From assembly GCA_027625915.1 (NCBI GenBank), contig JANTQA010000047.1, positions 7,812,001 to 7,876,000 of the forward strand: a stretch of DNA of 64,000 nt, written 5' to 3'. This stretch comes from Anaeramoeba flamelloides. Its lineage: Eukaryota; Metamonada; Anaeramoebidae. Positions 37,150 to 49,907 of this stretch are shown here, one piece after another. Each line of letters starts with the position of its first letter. Position 1 is the stretch's first letter. The notes below the pieces were generated by a model. The model had not been told where the DNA came from. It saw nothing but the letters and a program-made list of their open reading frames with translations, and did not search any database. The position numbers and the translations under genes were made by a program.

Positions 37150-39190
37150 TAACTTAAAGGAATCAGTGTCTACCATAGAAGTATAAGAATAAAGTATATT
37201 GCAATTGGGTATAAATGATATTAGTACTACATGACTCCCAAGACTCTAAAAAATCTTAGATAAATCTCATAACACAATAAATTCTTCACAGGTAGGACGT
37301 AATAGCGTTTAAAATCGTTAAATTCAACGAAAATTCGCGTTTTTCCGTTTGTTTAGGAGTTTTTTCGTGTAAAACGCGTAAAAAGAGTTTTATTGTGCTT
37401 TTTTTAAACGTCAAAAATCATTAAAGCGTTTTTTCGTTTAAAGTTTTTGAAAATTGGAAACGCTTTAAACGTTGAAAAAAAAATTCTATATTTAGATTGG
37501 AAGAAAAGAAAACTAATTTTCACTTTTTTACCAATTCCAAATTAGATCACATCACATGTTTTTTGAATTGGAAAATAACACTCTTTTCTCTTAATAAAAT
37601 TTTTTATTAATCACCAAAAAGATCTTTTAAAATTATTCACTTAAAAAAATTATTGACTTGTAAAAATTTTTTTCAAAATTTTAAACTTGTAGAATAATAT
37701 CAGTAATTTTTTTATTAGATGGATTCTATTTCATCTTATGGACTAGCCAACTAAATTACAAAAAATAAAAAAAAATTGTTAATGGGTTTGTGAGTTAAAA
37801 AAAATTTCTACTCAAATTATCACCAGTCTTTATTTCTAAAAAGTTATTTTCTTTAGAATCCTTTATTGTCTTTTGTTAGAAAAATAATTTCATTTTTTCT
37901 ATTTTACTTTTTTGAAATTTACTTTATACTTTTTGTAAAGTACCATTTTGGTCAACAAACCAACAAAATAAAAACAAATTCAAATTGTAGTAGACTCAAG
38001 TAATAATTCATTTCCTCTTTCAAATTTGTTTTAAAAGAATTAAATATTATTTCTTTAGAAAATACACCCATCCTATCATAATATATAATACTTCAACATA
38101 ACTAGAGAAAAGCAATTAACCAAAGAGGTGAAATTTTCAACTCAGTTGACACATACAGTTTAATTGAAGAATGTGATAAGTATATTTTTTTCCAGCAGAA
38201 TATATCATATTTTTTTGTTTTAAATTTTGTTTTTTTATGATCGATCACAAAATTTTTTCTTGAAAAGTATTTTTTATAACAAAATAATTTTTTTGTACAT
38301 TTTAGAATTTTTTCATATCTTTGGTCACAGGCCAAATCAATTTAATAAAATAAATGAATAATTATTTTAATTTTGGTATTTTATTTATTTCATTTTTTTT
38401 TCAGTGTGAATAATTCAAGATTTTAGAGTGTTAAAGAGATAAATAAAGAAATCTGAAAATTAAATGCGATTTTTCGAAAAAACTCTCAATTCCACGCGGT
38501 CGCAACGCATGCCAACCGCGGTTTTTTTAAAGTTTTTCCGTTGTCAAAATTGTCCTACCTGTGTTCCTTTTTTTACTAATGATCGCTGATTAAAAATTTT
38601 TATTGGATAATTTTTTTTTAATTTCGTTTTTAAAACTCAATTTTTAAAACAGAAAGTATTATTCTTGTATCTAAAAAATTCATCTTAAGAACTTTCGAAA
38701 AGTAACAATTTTTTTAATTTTATATTTTCAAAGATTTTCTCAATAATCATCAACATATAAAATCCATCAACTGATTAGTTTTGTTTCATTTTTAGAAATC
38801 TAATTGTAACATCAATATATTTCCAATATTTCTGAAATAATTATTTCAAAAAAATCCATTGGTTAATAACTCAAATTTTTTAAAAAAATTGATTTTATTA
38901 TCCACTAATATACATTTCAAGACAGATTTAAGAAAGATATTTTGCAACTTTGAAGCCTGAACATTGATAATTCAACACTTAAATATTTGATAAAATACAG
39001 ATTTATTTCTAAAATCTTTGATTTTTTACTAATACAAGGTTCATTATTAATTGAGGGATATCAACAAACTGCACTACTTTACTAATCGATTTTTTAGAGA
39101 CATTCGAACCATGGGGTACTAATGTGATTTACTTCTATAACCATGTACTTTAATCTTAGTCTTCTCCTTGGTTGAACATAACCCCTTAAA
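37150..39190 (+). repeat. Dispersed repeat R2, copy 4, split by an insertion
   Basis: 37150-37287 and 38568-39190 together match the R2 copy at 22400-23110. Between them lies a TIR-bearing element. Shared blocks include TATAAATGATATTAGT on the left, and ATGATCGCTGATTAAAAA and AGAAAGATATTTT on the right. Confidence 0.6.
37288..38567. mobile_element. TIR element with CACAGGTAGGAC ends
   Basis: About 1.28 kb bounded by CACAGGTAGGAC on the left and GTCCTACCTGTG on the right, so inverted ends of 12 bp or slightly more. The subterminal regions are rich in CG-containing motifs (AAACGCG, CGTTTAAA, AACGCTTTAAACG, CCGCGG) that stand out in this AT-rich DNA, as transposase binding sites often do. No transposase frame seen. 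The R2 copy at 22500-22530 shows the empty site. Any target duplication is short and imperfect (TTCTT and TTCCT). Superfamily not assigned. Confidence 0.75.
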
Positions 39191-39891
39191 AAAATACTTT
39201 TTTAAATCAAAGTTTATTATTTGATAATTTCAAAAAAAAATATAAATTATACTCTCAGAAAATTTATTTAAATTAATTATTTACTTAATAAAAGATTTAA
39301 TTAAATACCAAAATTATTTTAAATGAAATATTCTATGAAAAAAAAAAGTTGAAATGTTCTATTAAATAATATCACTATTTATTATTTTTTAACATTTTTA
39401 TGTTCGATATTATATTTTGCTGTTTCCTTGTTGTTAAAATATTGTCAATGAAAAGAACTTTGGTAAACATACCTAGAAAGAAGAATAAATTATATAATTT
39501 TGATTAATAAAATGAATAATTTTGAGTATTTTTTCCAGGAATAACAATTTTAGATATATTTCACGAGGATATTATGACAAAGTTCTCATTTCAATTTAGA
39601 TGAATTTATATCTTGTAAAAAGGGAAAATATAACAAGATTTACTTTTTGAGAAAATTACCCAAATAACCAAATTATTTATATTTCCCCTTTGGTCTTAAT
39701 TTGTTATAACCAATTTATTTTTGAATAATTATAATTTTATATTGTTATAGGAATGAATTTGAGATAATATATCTTATATTTTTCTTGATAGGGTGATATT
39801 TATACACCAAGGAAAAAACCGTATATATAATTTTAGAAACACAAAGTCAAATTATATGAGTTATTTTTGGGTGAACTCGAGAGTATCTTAA

Positions 39892-40441
39892 GGTTTACAA
39901 TCCCTGAAACTGGAAAAAAGATTATCTTGTATTGGGTGTGGCAACTTGTAATTTTGGTTCTTAGCTGATCGATCCACAACTAAGTTTGGATCGTATAGGT
40001 GGTTGAAAAAGGCTATTTTTGTCATTTTATTATTTTTTTTTTCCGAAACCCAGATTGATGAGTCTAAGATTAATTGATTCGAAGATATTGAATTGAAAGT
40101 GTTTATTTTTGGGTTGTCAATTGAAATTATCATTTTCCTTTTACAGAATTAGGATTAAATAAAAAAAATTTTTTTACAAGCATCAAATAATACGAAGCGT
40201 AAATAAAAATTTCAACACAGAAAACAAAAAACTCAATTACTAATTAAATATCTTCCAATTAATTAATCTTAGACCCATCAATTCGGATTTGGGGAAAAAA
40301 AAATAAAATGACAAAAATAGCCTTTTTCAACCACCTATACGATCCAAACTTAGTTGTGGATCGATCAGCTAAGAACCAAAATAACAAGTTGCCACACCCA
40401 ATACAAGATAATCTTTTTTCCAGTTTCAGGGATTGTAAACC
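39892..40441. mobile_element. TTAA-flanked foldback element, copy 1
   Basis: A 550-bp element flanked by TTAA (39888-39891 and 40442-40445). Its two arms of roughly 140-190 bp are nearly perfect reverse complements, starting GGTTTACAATCCCTGAAA and ending TTTCAGGGATTGTAAACC. The middle, about 170 bp, is less conserved. TTAA targets are the hallmark of piggyBac-type transposases, so this is probably a non-autonomous derivative mobilised by one. Confidence 0.85.
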
Positions 40442-40829
40442 TTAAATGAATTAAAATTAATTAAAAAAAAAAAAAAATGACAAAAATAAACAATATTAAT
40501 ACCCCTAGAAAATATTTTATGTTTTTTCATTTTTTTGATGTTTTTTTTTTTAAAAAAAAAACTAACTATTGAATACTCTTGTAATATATTAAATGCATAT
40601 TTCAAGTTTTTTATTTCTATTAAATTCATTTCAAATTAGTTTAATAAGTTCTGATTATCCAAATTGGGAGATTTGGGTAGACCTTGAGTACAGCGAAAGG
40701 GATGTTGATTTGGATTTCATCCCCTGATTTAATAAATTTAATTAATATTATAGGGAACAGAAATTCTTTTGTCAATTTTTTCGTTTTGCAATTATTTTTT
40801 TAAATTAAAATTTTTTTTTTTTTTCAATA

Positions 40830-41190
40830 TTTTTTTGATCAATGACTTTTTACATTTTTTTTATATTCAAAGATTCTACAGAAAATCAAGCAAAAACTTT
40901 CACTTTTAAAGTCATTGAAAATGTAGAAATATTTTTAGAAAGATCATATTTATTTGTTTTTCAATTCTCTTTTGATCTTCAATAGGAGACGTAAATGAAC
41001 CTTGTTGTTTTTCACAATGTTTAACCTAAGAATTTGAATGTTATTCTATTTTTAATATAATATCTTTATCTATTAGATTCGATTCATAAATCAACAAAAT
41101 TCTCCATTATGTATTATTATTCTAAAAATTTCTTTTTTATTTTTGAAAGGTTAATTATAAAAATAATTGATATTCTTTCACATTTTTTTA
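40830..41190 (+). repeat. Dispersed repeat R1, weak copy
   Basis: Shares TTGATCTTCAATAG, a block like GAACCTTGTTGTTTTTCACAATG, and GGTTAATTATAAAAATAATT with the R1 copies near 30480-30690 and 44210-44390. Diverged. Confidence 0.45.
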
Positions 41191-42832
41191 CCTTTAGCAA
41201 AAATATGATGTATATTCTAAACCTAATACATTTTTATTTTGCACACCAAAATTCAATTTTTCTAATAAAAAAATACATCAAAGAAATTATTGGAGAAAGA
41301 ATAAAATTTAACCTACTAGCCGAATGAAATGTTTTTAATGATCTATCATTTTTATAAACACAAAAACAATAAACAATAATTGGAAATCAAAATAATTAAA
41401 AAAAGATTATATAAGAATTTTAGGGTGGTAATAAAAAAAGAAATATATTTGTGAAATGGGCTAAAATTCCAGTAATAAATAAAGCCGAATAAAAAACTAA
41501 ATACCCTTCTCTCGTTTTATTTAATTTTTATAAAGTAAAAAAAAAAAAAAACTTGAACTTAATATCAATTATTGGAAAAAAAAATTTATCAAATGAAAGT
41601 AATTTACTCAATCAAAATTCTTGTATAGAATTAATTGACCAATATTTTTCTGATCTTCAAGTTTTAAATATTCGATTTATTTTTCTGGTATTTTTAAACT
41701 AAGATTAAATTTTCAATGTTACCTATTCAATGAAAAAAAAACTATCCTAAATTACTAAAAGTGCAATTTAACAAAAATAAAAAGGTTTTATTATTTTTTT
41801 TTCTTTGATCTATTGATTTTATTTTAAGAAAAATAAAATTAGCTTTTTTTCCTTTAAAAATAATAAAAAAAAGCATTTTTAACATGATAGAAAAAAAAAA
41901 AACAGAGATCAATTCTGAATTTGACTAAAAATCACAATTTTCAAGTCCTTTATCCAGGAAATAATAGCAGATTTTTATCAACTATAAATAACATTTAAAT
42001 GGAAAATTATACCTTTTAGAAGTCCACAAAAATACTTTTGAATACTATACAGATAATGTAAATCTATAAATGTCTTGGTTTTTAAGAAAAAGGATTTGTT
42101 CTTTTGAAATTTTTTCAATAAGTTGTTTTGGGTTATTTTTATTTAATAAATAAAGCAGGTTTCCCAAATCTTGTTTTCACAAAACCTTATTACGAGACAC
42201 CAACTCGGTATCATTAACCTTGTCCAAGATGCCGACAAGATAGACTGTGCTGAAATATCTATTCATTTCACTTTTGTTCTGTTTCAAACCTCTCCCCTTA
42301 GTCATCAGTTTACACCCGTTCACTTCAGTTAAGTTCAGTTTGTTTAAGATCTAATTCAAGAACAATTTTATCAATTTTTCTAATCATTTTTTATACCTTT
42401 TAAACAGCCCACAAAAAATTTAAAAAAAAATAACAGAGAAGAGAGAGAAACTAAAGAAACCGAAGGAACTGAAGGAACCCAAACAATTTGAAAAAAGGTA
42501 AATTTGGGAAAAAGTCAAAATTATCAAAAATAAAAACGGAATACAACAAAAAAAAAATAATAGTTCAATAAATTAAAACTATTTTGAAAAATCAAAATAA
42601 AATAAATGATAAATATATTTACCAAATTCAAAAAAGTGGATAATAATCATTCTTTTAACTGTTTTAATGTGCTAAAAAGTTTGAATTTTCCTTGATATAT
42701 TTTGATATATAAGTAACGAATTATTGTTTTTCATAAATAAAATTTGAAAACAAGCAAAAAATAAAAGAAAATTTTTATCAATAATAAAAGAAAAGAAAAG
42801 AAAAAAATAAATCATTTTTTTATTTTTATTAA

Positions 42833-45800
42833 TTAATTTTCTTTATTGTCATCTTTATTTAATGATGATTTGTTTTCGGAAGTTGATGAAACTTCATTTA
42901 TATCATCTTCATCATTTAGACCATAAACCTTTCCTTTTAGATTTTTATTAATTTTGTTTTTAAAAAATAATTCTTTTATTTTAAAAAATGTTTGTGAGGT
43001 TATTAATGAATCCGAACCAGCTTGGTGTTGTTGCCCGAAACGTTTGACCTTTAGAAAATTTTTAGAAATTAAAAAAAATATTAAGGGAAAAAAAAAAATA
43101 AAAGATAAAAATAATACAAATAAAAATGATTAAAATGCTTATTTAATGAATGTAAAATTAATTTATAAAAATAAAAATTGTAAAATTGTTGGATTGTATC
43201 TTTCCCTCTTACTTTAAAAGGGTAAAATATTAGTGGTACTCTTTCCTTTTACGCAATTTAAAAAATAAAGAAAAGTGTCTAAAAAAGACTTTATTAAAAC
43301 TGTTAATAATATGAAACCATATTTTTTGTATTGTTTTCACCTCCTTTTTCTTTTTTGTTCGATTCAAACTTGGTTTGTTTTCGAGATCTCCAAATTTGAT
43401 TTTTTTTGTTTTAACTTTACTCTTGTTTCCAATTTGTGTTTTTCAAAAAAAAAGTAACAGTTTCGAAAAAAAGAAAATAAAACCAAATAAAGAAATAAAC
43501 GAGAACATGAAAAAGAAAAAAAAATAAAGTGAGTAAAAATGATTTTCGATTTTGTAAAACGTTATTCGAAAAAGATCTACAATTTAATCGACATTTACCA
43601 ACAAAAGCATTCATTTATTGGTTAAACAAAGCAAAATAAGTATTATTATTTTTTTTTTGCATGAAGAACTGACTCCTTTTGGAACTAAAATTAAATTCAT
43701 TAAGGGGATTGTTGGCATGGTTTACTGGTTAAAAATGGTGTTCTTTTGTCGATAAGTAAGTTATCACCTTCAGTTTTCAATATTTTCCCTTTTGAATAAT
43801 GAAAATGTTGAATATTAGTCATATTTTTCCTTGGGTAACGCCACATACAAATATGTGTTTTATTATTTCGAGGTCTTTAGCCGATAAACAATACACACAT
43901 AAACTACTTCTCAGTTAAAGGGGTTCGGTTGTTATGAGTGAATTACATATTTTTTTAAAGGGTTTGAATTGATATTAGAAGAATAAATTAATTTTGGAAA
44001 ATTTAAAAATTGAATCATTTTTTGCCCTTTTCTTTTTTTTTTCGATTTTTTTTTGACATGTAATACATTTGCAAATTTTAATTTTATTGCAAGATCGATA
44101 GTCACTTGGTAAAAAACGTGTTATTCTAAGGTTATTGAAACAGTGAAAATGATTGTCGAGAAATAATATTTATTTATATTGGAATTTTATTGGATCTTCA
44201 ATTGAAGATATCAAAATGAGCATTTATGTTTTTTCTCAATAGGGGAAAAAGAATTTTGGGTTTTTCTATTTTTAAGAAAATCTATTGATTTATTATTTTA
44301 TCTGGAATATCAACTATCCTTTGAGGTGTATTATTCTCTTTATTTCTTATTTGTTCTTAAAAGGTTAATTATAAATAATAATTGATATTTGAAAAAAATG
44401 TTGGGCTCCTTTGACTGAAACAAAGTAGATGTTTTGATGATATCTATTCTTGAGTCACTTTAAATTTACAAAAATCGCGATAATTTTTATCAAATTGCAA
44501 TATTATAGAATATCACGATATTCAATATTATCACAATAATATGATAAATCGCGATATTCGATAAAATCAGGATAATTATTTAAAAATCACGATAAATTCC
44601 AAAATATCGCGATTAAAAAGTAATCGCGATATAATAGTTGATCACGTTAAGCCAGCAATATTTTTACAAAGAAATTTTTTTGATCAAATAACAAGATTAG
44701 GTGAAAAAAAAGTTATTCTTTGAAAAAACAACAAAAAAGAATATTTGATTCAATCAGGGATCAGATCAAAGAGTTTTTATTGTATTTTCTTTTTTTTTTG
44801 GTTGACACATCGATCGATCCTTTTAGATCAACAACAATAATAACTAAAGATAAAATAAATATTTTCTCAGTCAGTCATGGTGTTCTAAATTGTATTGAAT
44901 AAATGGGCTTCTCAAACAACCAACCCTCTGTCCGTTCTTTAAAGAATACCTTCTTGTTCGAAAACATTTTCAATATTCTATGAAAGCTGAAAGGAGTTAG
45001 ATAACTTTTCAAAAGCTTTCGGAACAACCTGGACACATTATCACGAATTATTAAGATTTTTTGTACATTTGTTTTCTTCTTCTTCTTATTCTTCTTTTTC
45101 TATAGATCTTTGCATTACACAGAAAACACAACTAGAGATTAGAGGTTTTTGTTTGATCAATCGCTAATAAGAAGTCAAATTACTCTTTATTATTTTTGGT
45201 TATTTAACTTGTGAAGGTAATAAACCCATTTTAAAAAAACAAATCTATTTTATATTCAAGTGTACTGTTGAAATGGGTGATTATCAGTATGATCATAAAA
45301 TTCATTAGAGATTTTATATTTTATAAAAAAAAAAAATGAAAATAAAAAAATTTTTTTTTCCACCACAAACCAATCTCATTCCGTTGATAAAAGTTTTGTG
45401 TCTTTTCAAACATTCAAAAACTTGAAGAGATTTCAAAACTCTTGCAAACACTTTCTTATATTTTTAAAGGGGCAAGTGTTGTAAAAGTCTCAAGGCTTTG
45501 TTAAAATCAAGATATTTTTTTAAAGTGATTTCAAAAAAATAATTTTTCATTTTTTCGTGATAATGTAAATATCACAATAATGTCGAATATCGCGATTTTA
45601 TGATTTTTCGCAATAAAGTTGGACTAATCGCGATTTTTAATATTATCGCGAATTAATTGTTAATATCATGATAATATATGTTATCAGCAAAACCTCTATA
45701 CATATATACAACTTTCATTTTAATAAAGGGAAAATATTGATATACATAACAAAAATAACCAACATAAATTTCATTTATTTATTGAAAATATTTCAAGTTT

Positions 45801-48800
45801 TTAAAATTTGAATATGTGAATAAGAAAAAGTATATTTATTAATTAAATGCTCAAATATTATATTTAATTTTTAGATTTTACAATTTGAAAAATATTTCAA
45901 AATATTGGAAATTTAAATATTAAGAAAGTATCAATTTATTTTTTTATCGTTTCACAATTTTTGTAAAATGTGAAGTGGTATTTTTTAAGAGATTTTGAAT
46001 CAAATAGTAAAATATATATATTTATTGAAACTTTTAATAAAATGGTGTTTATTTTTTACTAAAAAAATTTATATGGTTAATTAAAAAATCACCTTGATGA
46101 GATTAAAATTTTATTGATTTTAATAGTTAGGCCTTTTCAAAATTTTTACAGTAAAGGGTTTTTTTATTCTATTTGAATTTTTATAAATAATTTTTTTTTG
46201 CTTATCTTTTTATTTCGTTATTAATTTTAATTTCACATAATTATATCTGAAACAATTTTTGGGATTTTGGGAAAGTCCAAAAATTTTCTATTTTTTGCAC
46301 TGGAATTTGAAAGCGACGAATGTAAATAATCGTTGAAAAAAAAGTAAATTAATAAAATTATCATTCATTTAAGATTGTTTTACAATTAAATTTAAAGTGT
46401 AATTATATTAAAACCTGTGATATAGATGAATGTTTCTCTTAGTTTCATAATTTTGTTTTGGATTTTTATAAACTAATGTGCACTTTTAAGCCTAATATAT
46501 TTTTTGTTTCTTTTTTAAAATATTTTATTACTAACTTTATTGGTAATGTAATATAAAATAAACTGTATTTGAAAATTTGTGACTCATCTAAAACAAAAAA
46601 TTGAAGAAAAAAAAACAATCTTTAGTATTCAATAACAACTAATTATTAAATCTGATTAGTAATGATTCACTTTGAAATTATTCTAAAATACATCAAATCC
46701 TGATATTTTCAAAATAAAATCAAAACCTAAAAAAAAGGTAAATCACAATTTTTGAAATGAACATTACAGATTTTTTATTACTGATCCTTCACTGAAAAAA
46801 GGTTAACATGAAGTAGATTTTTTGCAAATAAATATATTGGTGTTAAAAGAAATTACATAGTCTTAATTTTCTTAGAATATATTGGTATTTTCAAATATCT
46901 TTTTTTTTTTTTCACAATGATCTTTTACTTTATCAAAAAAAAGAAAAGATCAAAAAAAAAAGGATCAAGAAAAAGAAAAACAAAAGAAGAACAAAAAAAA
47001 ATTTGAAAAAGTTAACAATTACCCCGACTTTGTTTGCAATGTCTTGTAAACCATAATGATGATTATTTGAGGGAATTAATAAATATTTGATATCGTAGAT
47101 ATTTGGGAAAAAGGCGTTTAAGTCTTGTAAAAAGTCCTTGCGTAAAGTGGGCAAAATTTTTGCGGTTAAAAATTTTATTAAATAGCCAAAATCATAATAA
47201 GCATGAAATGTAATCCAAAAAACATTTTCAGATAAAACTAAACCTGAAGATATAAAATAGGATCCTAAGGTTTCGAAATCAATTCCTTCATTAATTGTTT
47301 TTTGAAAATTAATTCCAGATCTAGTCAACAACTCGACACTATCTCTGGAATAAGTATCTACATTGATATTAAATTTACAATTAAACTGCCATGTGCAAAT
47401 CCCTTCTGGTAAATTACCCTCTGGATCAGATAAAGTTATCCCAAGTTGAATTAATTTTAAATTGTCAACATTAAATTTTAAATTTTGATACTTAAATTCA
47501 CTTAAGTTAGGAAAGTCTCCAGCCACTTGCCCAATGACACCTAATTTTTTTTTTCATAATATTAAAAATAAAAGAAAGGAAAAAGATAAAAGATAAAAGA
47601 AGAGAAATTGTGAGTTTTTTTGTTTTTTTTTTAAAAACATTAAAAAGTAGAGTTGAAATATAAATCAAATTGTTTGCATCATGCATTATTTAAATAGATG
47701 CCACGAATGCAAAAATTATAAAAAAAAAAATATGTTTCAATTTGAGTTGATCGTTATCTTCAAAATAAAAATAACGCTTGCTTTTCATTTATGAACAATT
47801 GTTTTGATTAAAAAAGTTGTGACAAAAAAGTTTTCAAAATTATCTCGAAAAGAGCCTGCAAAATTCAATAAAACTATTTTCAGTACACCATTTTAAAACA
47901 CTTTTTTATTCCACTTTTTTCAAATGGCTTTAGATCATTGTCTTTTTCATTAGAGTCATTTTAAAAAAGTCTGACAAAAAAGTTTGAATACACGATCATG
48001 ATTATATTTTTTCCAAAAAAATTTAAACATTTTCTATTTTTAAACCCTTTTAAATAACTTCAATTATAAAAAACACTATTAATTAATAAAAGAACTTGGA
48101 TCAAAAAATATTTTTAAAGATATTTAACAATTTAAGTTGGAAAATCCAATTTTCCTGGTTCTATTAAGAGTTTTTTTCAATTTAATAGTGAAAAAATTTG
48201 AAAATTTTTTTCTTGACAGCTAAGTGGTCATTTTTTTATATTTTAAAAGTATTTTAAATCCGATGAATATCTTTCAAATTGATAATCAATTATTTTGACT
48301 ATTATGGAATTATTTATTGTTTTAAATTGGAAAAAATATTTTTTTTTTTGATTCTTTCATTAAGGTTTTTTGTACTTTTAGAAATAAACCGAAAATTTTT
48401 TAAATTTTCAGTTTATTATAAAAAGTAAAAAAAAAAACGCCGTTAACTTTTCCAGAATTGAAAGAAACAGAAATTCTTGAATTTTCTGTTTATTTCAAAA
48501 ATTCTGGAAAAGCTAGGCACTCAACGGACACTCTCAATATTTATCATCAGTTATTTTTTTTCCGTTATTTGAGTTTTATTAGATGAGTAAAACATTTTCA
48601 AAACTATTAGTTATTATCTATCAAAAAAAATATCCTAAAGTTGAATTTAACTAAAATTCATTGTCACATCCCTTTAAAAATTTTGACCCCAATCTAGACC
48701 TTTTTTTTCTCGGCTAGAGACTTTTGAAAATCGTAGTACTATTAATAACAATAAATACAACACCCTCAAGATTTTTAAGAACAGGAAAATTGATTATATT

Positions 48801-49907
48801 CTGAATAAGCTCGATTAACAAGGATGAAATGATAATTGAAGTAATAACTTTGTCTAACTTGGAATTTTGAATTTTATTTTTTCATACTAGTTTAGTGTCT
48901 CTAAAAAATAGATTAAAAACATGAAGTAATGAATTTTGGGGGCTTCATTCAAAAACATTTTTGTTACACCATTTTAAAACAACTTTTTGTTTCCATTAAA
49001 TTTTCAAATTAAGTAACTGATTACAATTGTTAATTATTTGAACAAATAAAAAGAAAATTAAACCAAAATAAAATCTGCAGAAATATAAAAGGGTGTATTT
49101 ATTATTAACATATTTGGATCTTTTATTTTTCGGAATTATTTCTGTTCAAGATCCAGAAAGCAAATTTTGAATTTAATGTTTTCTTTTCATGGACTCGAAT
49201 TCTTTTTTCTTTTTAATTTAGTTTGGAATTTGGTTTCAGAAAGTAAAAGGTGATGGAATGTAAAAAAAAAATAAGCAAATACCAGTAAAGTTGTTCGAAA
49301 AAAGTCATTCAAAATTGGTTTATTGGATTTTGCTGGCTATTTTAGAGATACTTTTGAAAACTTTTTTAAAACGAATATCTTGAGTAATAGTTTTCGGTTG
49401 AATAACAAGTTAAGTTCATAATTTGTTTTAATTGAAAAGTTGAAATAAAAAAGCGATCTTGTTTTTGTTTTGGAAAGATTTTCAAAAGAGAAAGAAAAAG
49501 AAAGGAAAATTTAAAAAAAAAAAAAAAAAAAAGAAGAAAAAGAATAAAAGAGATCTAATTACCTGGAAATTCTGTATCCTTTTTGGTTTCAATTTGTAAA
49601 AGATTTGTTGTTAATCGTTTTTTTTTTTTAATTTTTTAAGAAAGATTCGAATAAATGAAACAAAAAAAAAAAAAAAAAAAAAGAAAAGTAGTTTTCAATT
49701 AATTACCATTGCAACACAGGGATACTGTTCAATCAAATCCGAGATAACATTCATTTCTTCCTCAATGTTATGTGCCCAGACGTCTCTAATTCTTTTATTC
49801 TTTGAAGTAATTGTTATTGAATGCAAAAAAATTAAGACAAAAAACAAATTATTGTTTGAACAAGGATCTTGAATATGATTCAGAAAAATAAAGGGGACTT
49901 TTACCAT
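42833..49907 (-). CDS. CAF1: CAF1/POP2 deadenylase of the CCR4-NOT complex
   Basis: Five exons on the minus strand, complement(42833..43048, 47023..47540, 49563..49578, 49707..49799, 49905..49907), predict 281 residues; human CNOT7 has 285. The enzyme shortens mRNA poly(A) tails in the cytoplasm. All DEDD nuclease motifs are kept: DTEF (encoded by a 16-nt exon), FHAYYDFGYLIK, YDIKYL and QHQAGSDSL (last exon). Also conserved are IRDVWAHNIEEEM near the N-terminus and TWQFNCKFNI. Introns are 3974, 2022, 128 and 105 nt with compatible phases 0, 1, 0 and 0. The C-terminus is Asp/Asn/Ser-rich and diverged. The start is the least sure part: a first exon that is only ATG, or an unspliced start at the same ATG adding about 35 hydrophobic residues. 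The long introns hold R1, ATCGCGAT clusters and a hairpin repeat. Confidence 0.92.
43905..44430 (+). repeat. Dispersed repeat R1, copy 2
   Basis: A cleaner R1 copy inside the last CAF1 intron. It reads continuously through the site that is interrupted in the copy at 29880-30740, from CAAGATCGATAG straight into GTGTTATTCTAAGG. The reverse complement of the right window edge matches it closely. Confidence 0.6.
44464..44660. repeat. Cluster of ATCGCGAT palindromes, left
   Basis: Four exact ATCGCGAT sites plus several one-base variants (ATCACGAT) within about 200 bp, separated by 20-70 bp. It lies in the last CAF1 intron. The cluster is repeated about 1 kb downstream. Such CpG-bearing palindromes are rare elsewhere in the window. 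Confidence 0.8.
45555..45690. repeat. Cluster of ATCGCGAT palindromes, right
   Basis: Two exact ATCGCGAT sites, one ATCGCGAA and near-matches such as ATCACAATA and ATCATGATA in about 135 bp. It may be the other end of an element starting near 44464, about 1.2 kb in all, although I found no clear terminal inverted repeats. Confidence 0.7.
48340..48530 (-). repeat. Hairpin repeat H, two units
   Basis: Two adjacent inverted repeats in a CAF1 intron. The second has arms CTTTTCCAGAATT and AATTCTGGAAAAG around an A/T-rich loop, followed by CTAGGCACTCAACGGACAC. The reverse complement matches the array at 58925-59345, including GTGCCTAGCTTTTCCAGAAT. Confidence 0.7.

Larger units (their letters stand above)
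35730..42832. other. Intergenic region rich in transposable elements
   Basis: About 7.1 kb between the start of the ankyrin-BTB gene and the end of CAF1. I find no gene. It contains an R2 copy split by a 1.28-kb TIR element (37288-38567), a TTAA foldback element (39892-40441), a weak R1 copy (about 40830-41190) and an unexplained higher-complexity patch at 42170-42360. The ankyrin-BTB promoter should lie just after 35730. Confidence 0.55.

Noticed and set aside
47541-49562. Possible extra exon in the CAF1 intron
   Set aside because: DTEF and GVIGQVAGDF join in phase across this intron, and no coding frame matching CAF1 lies between.
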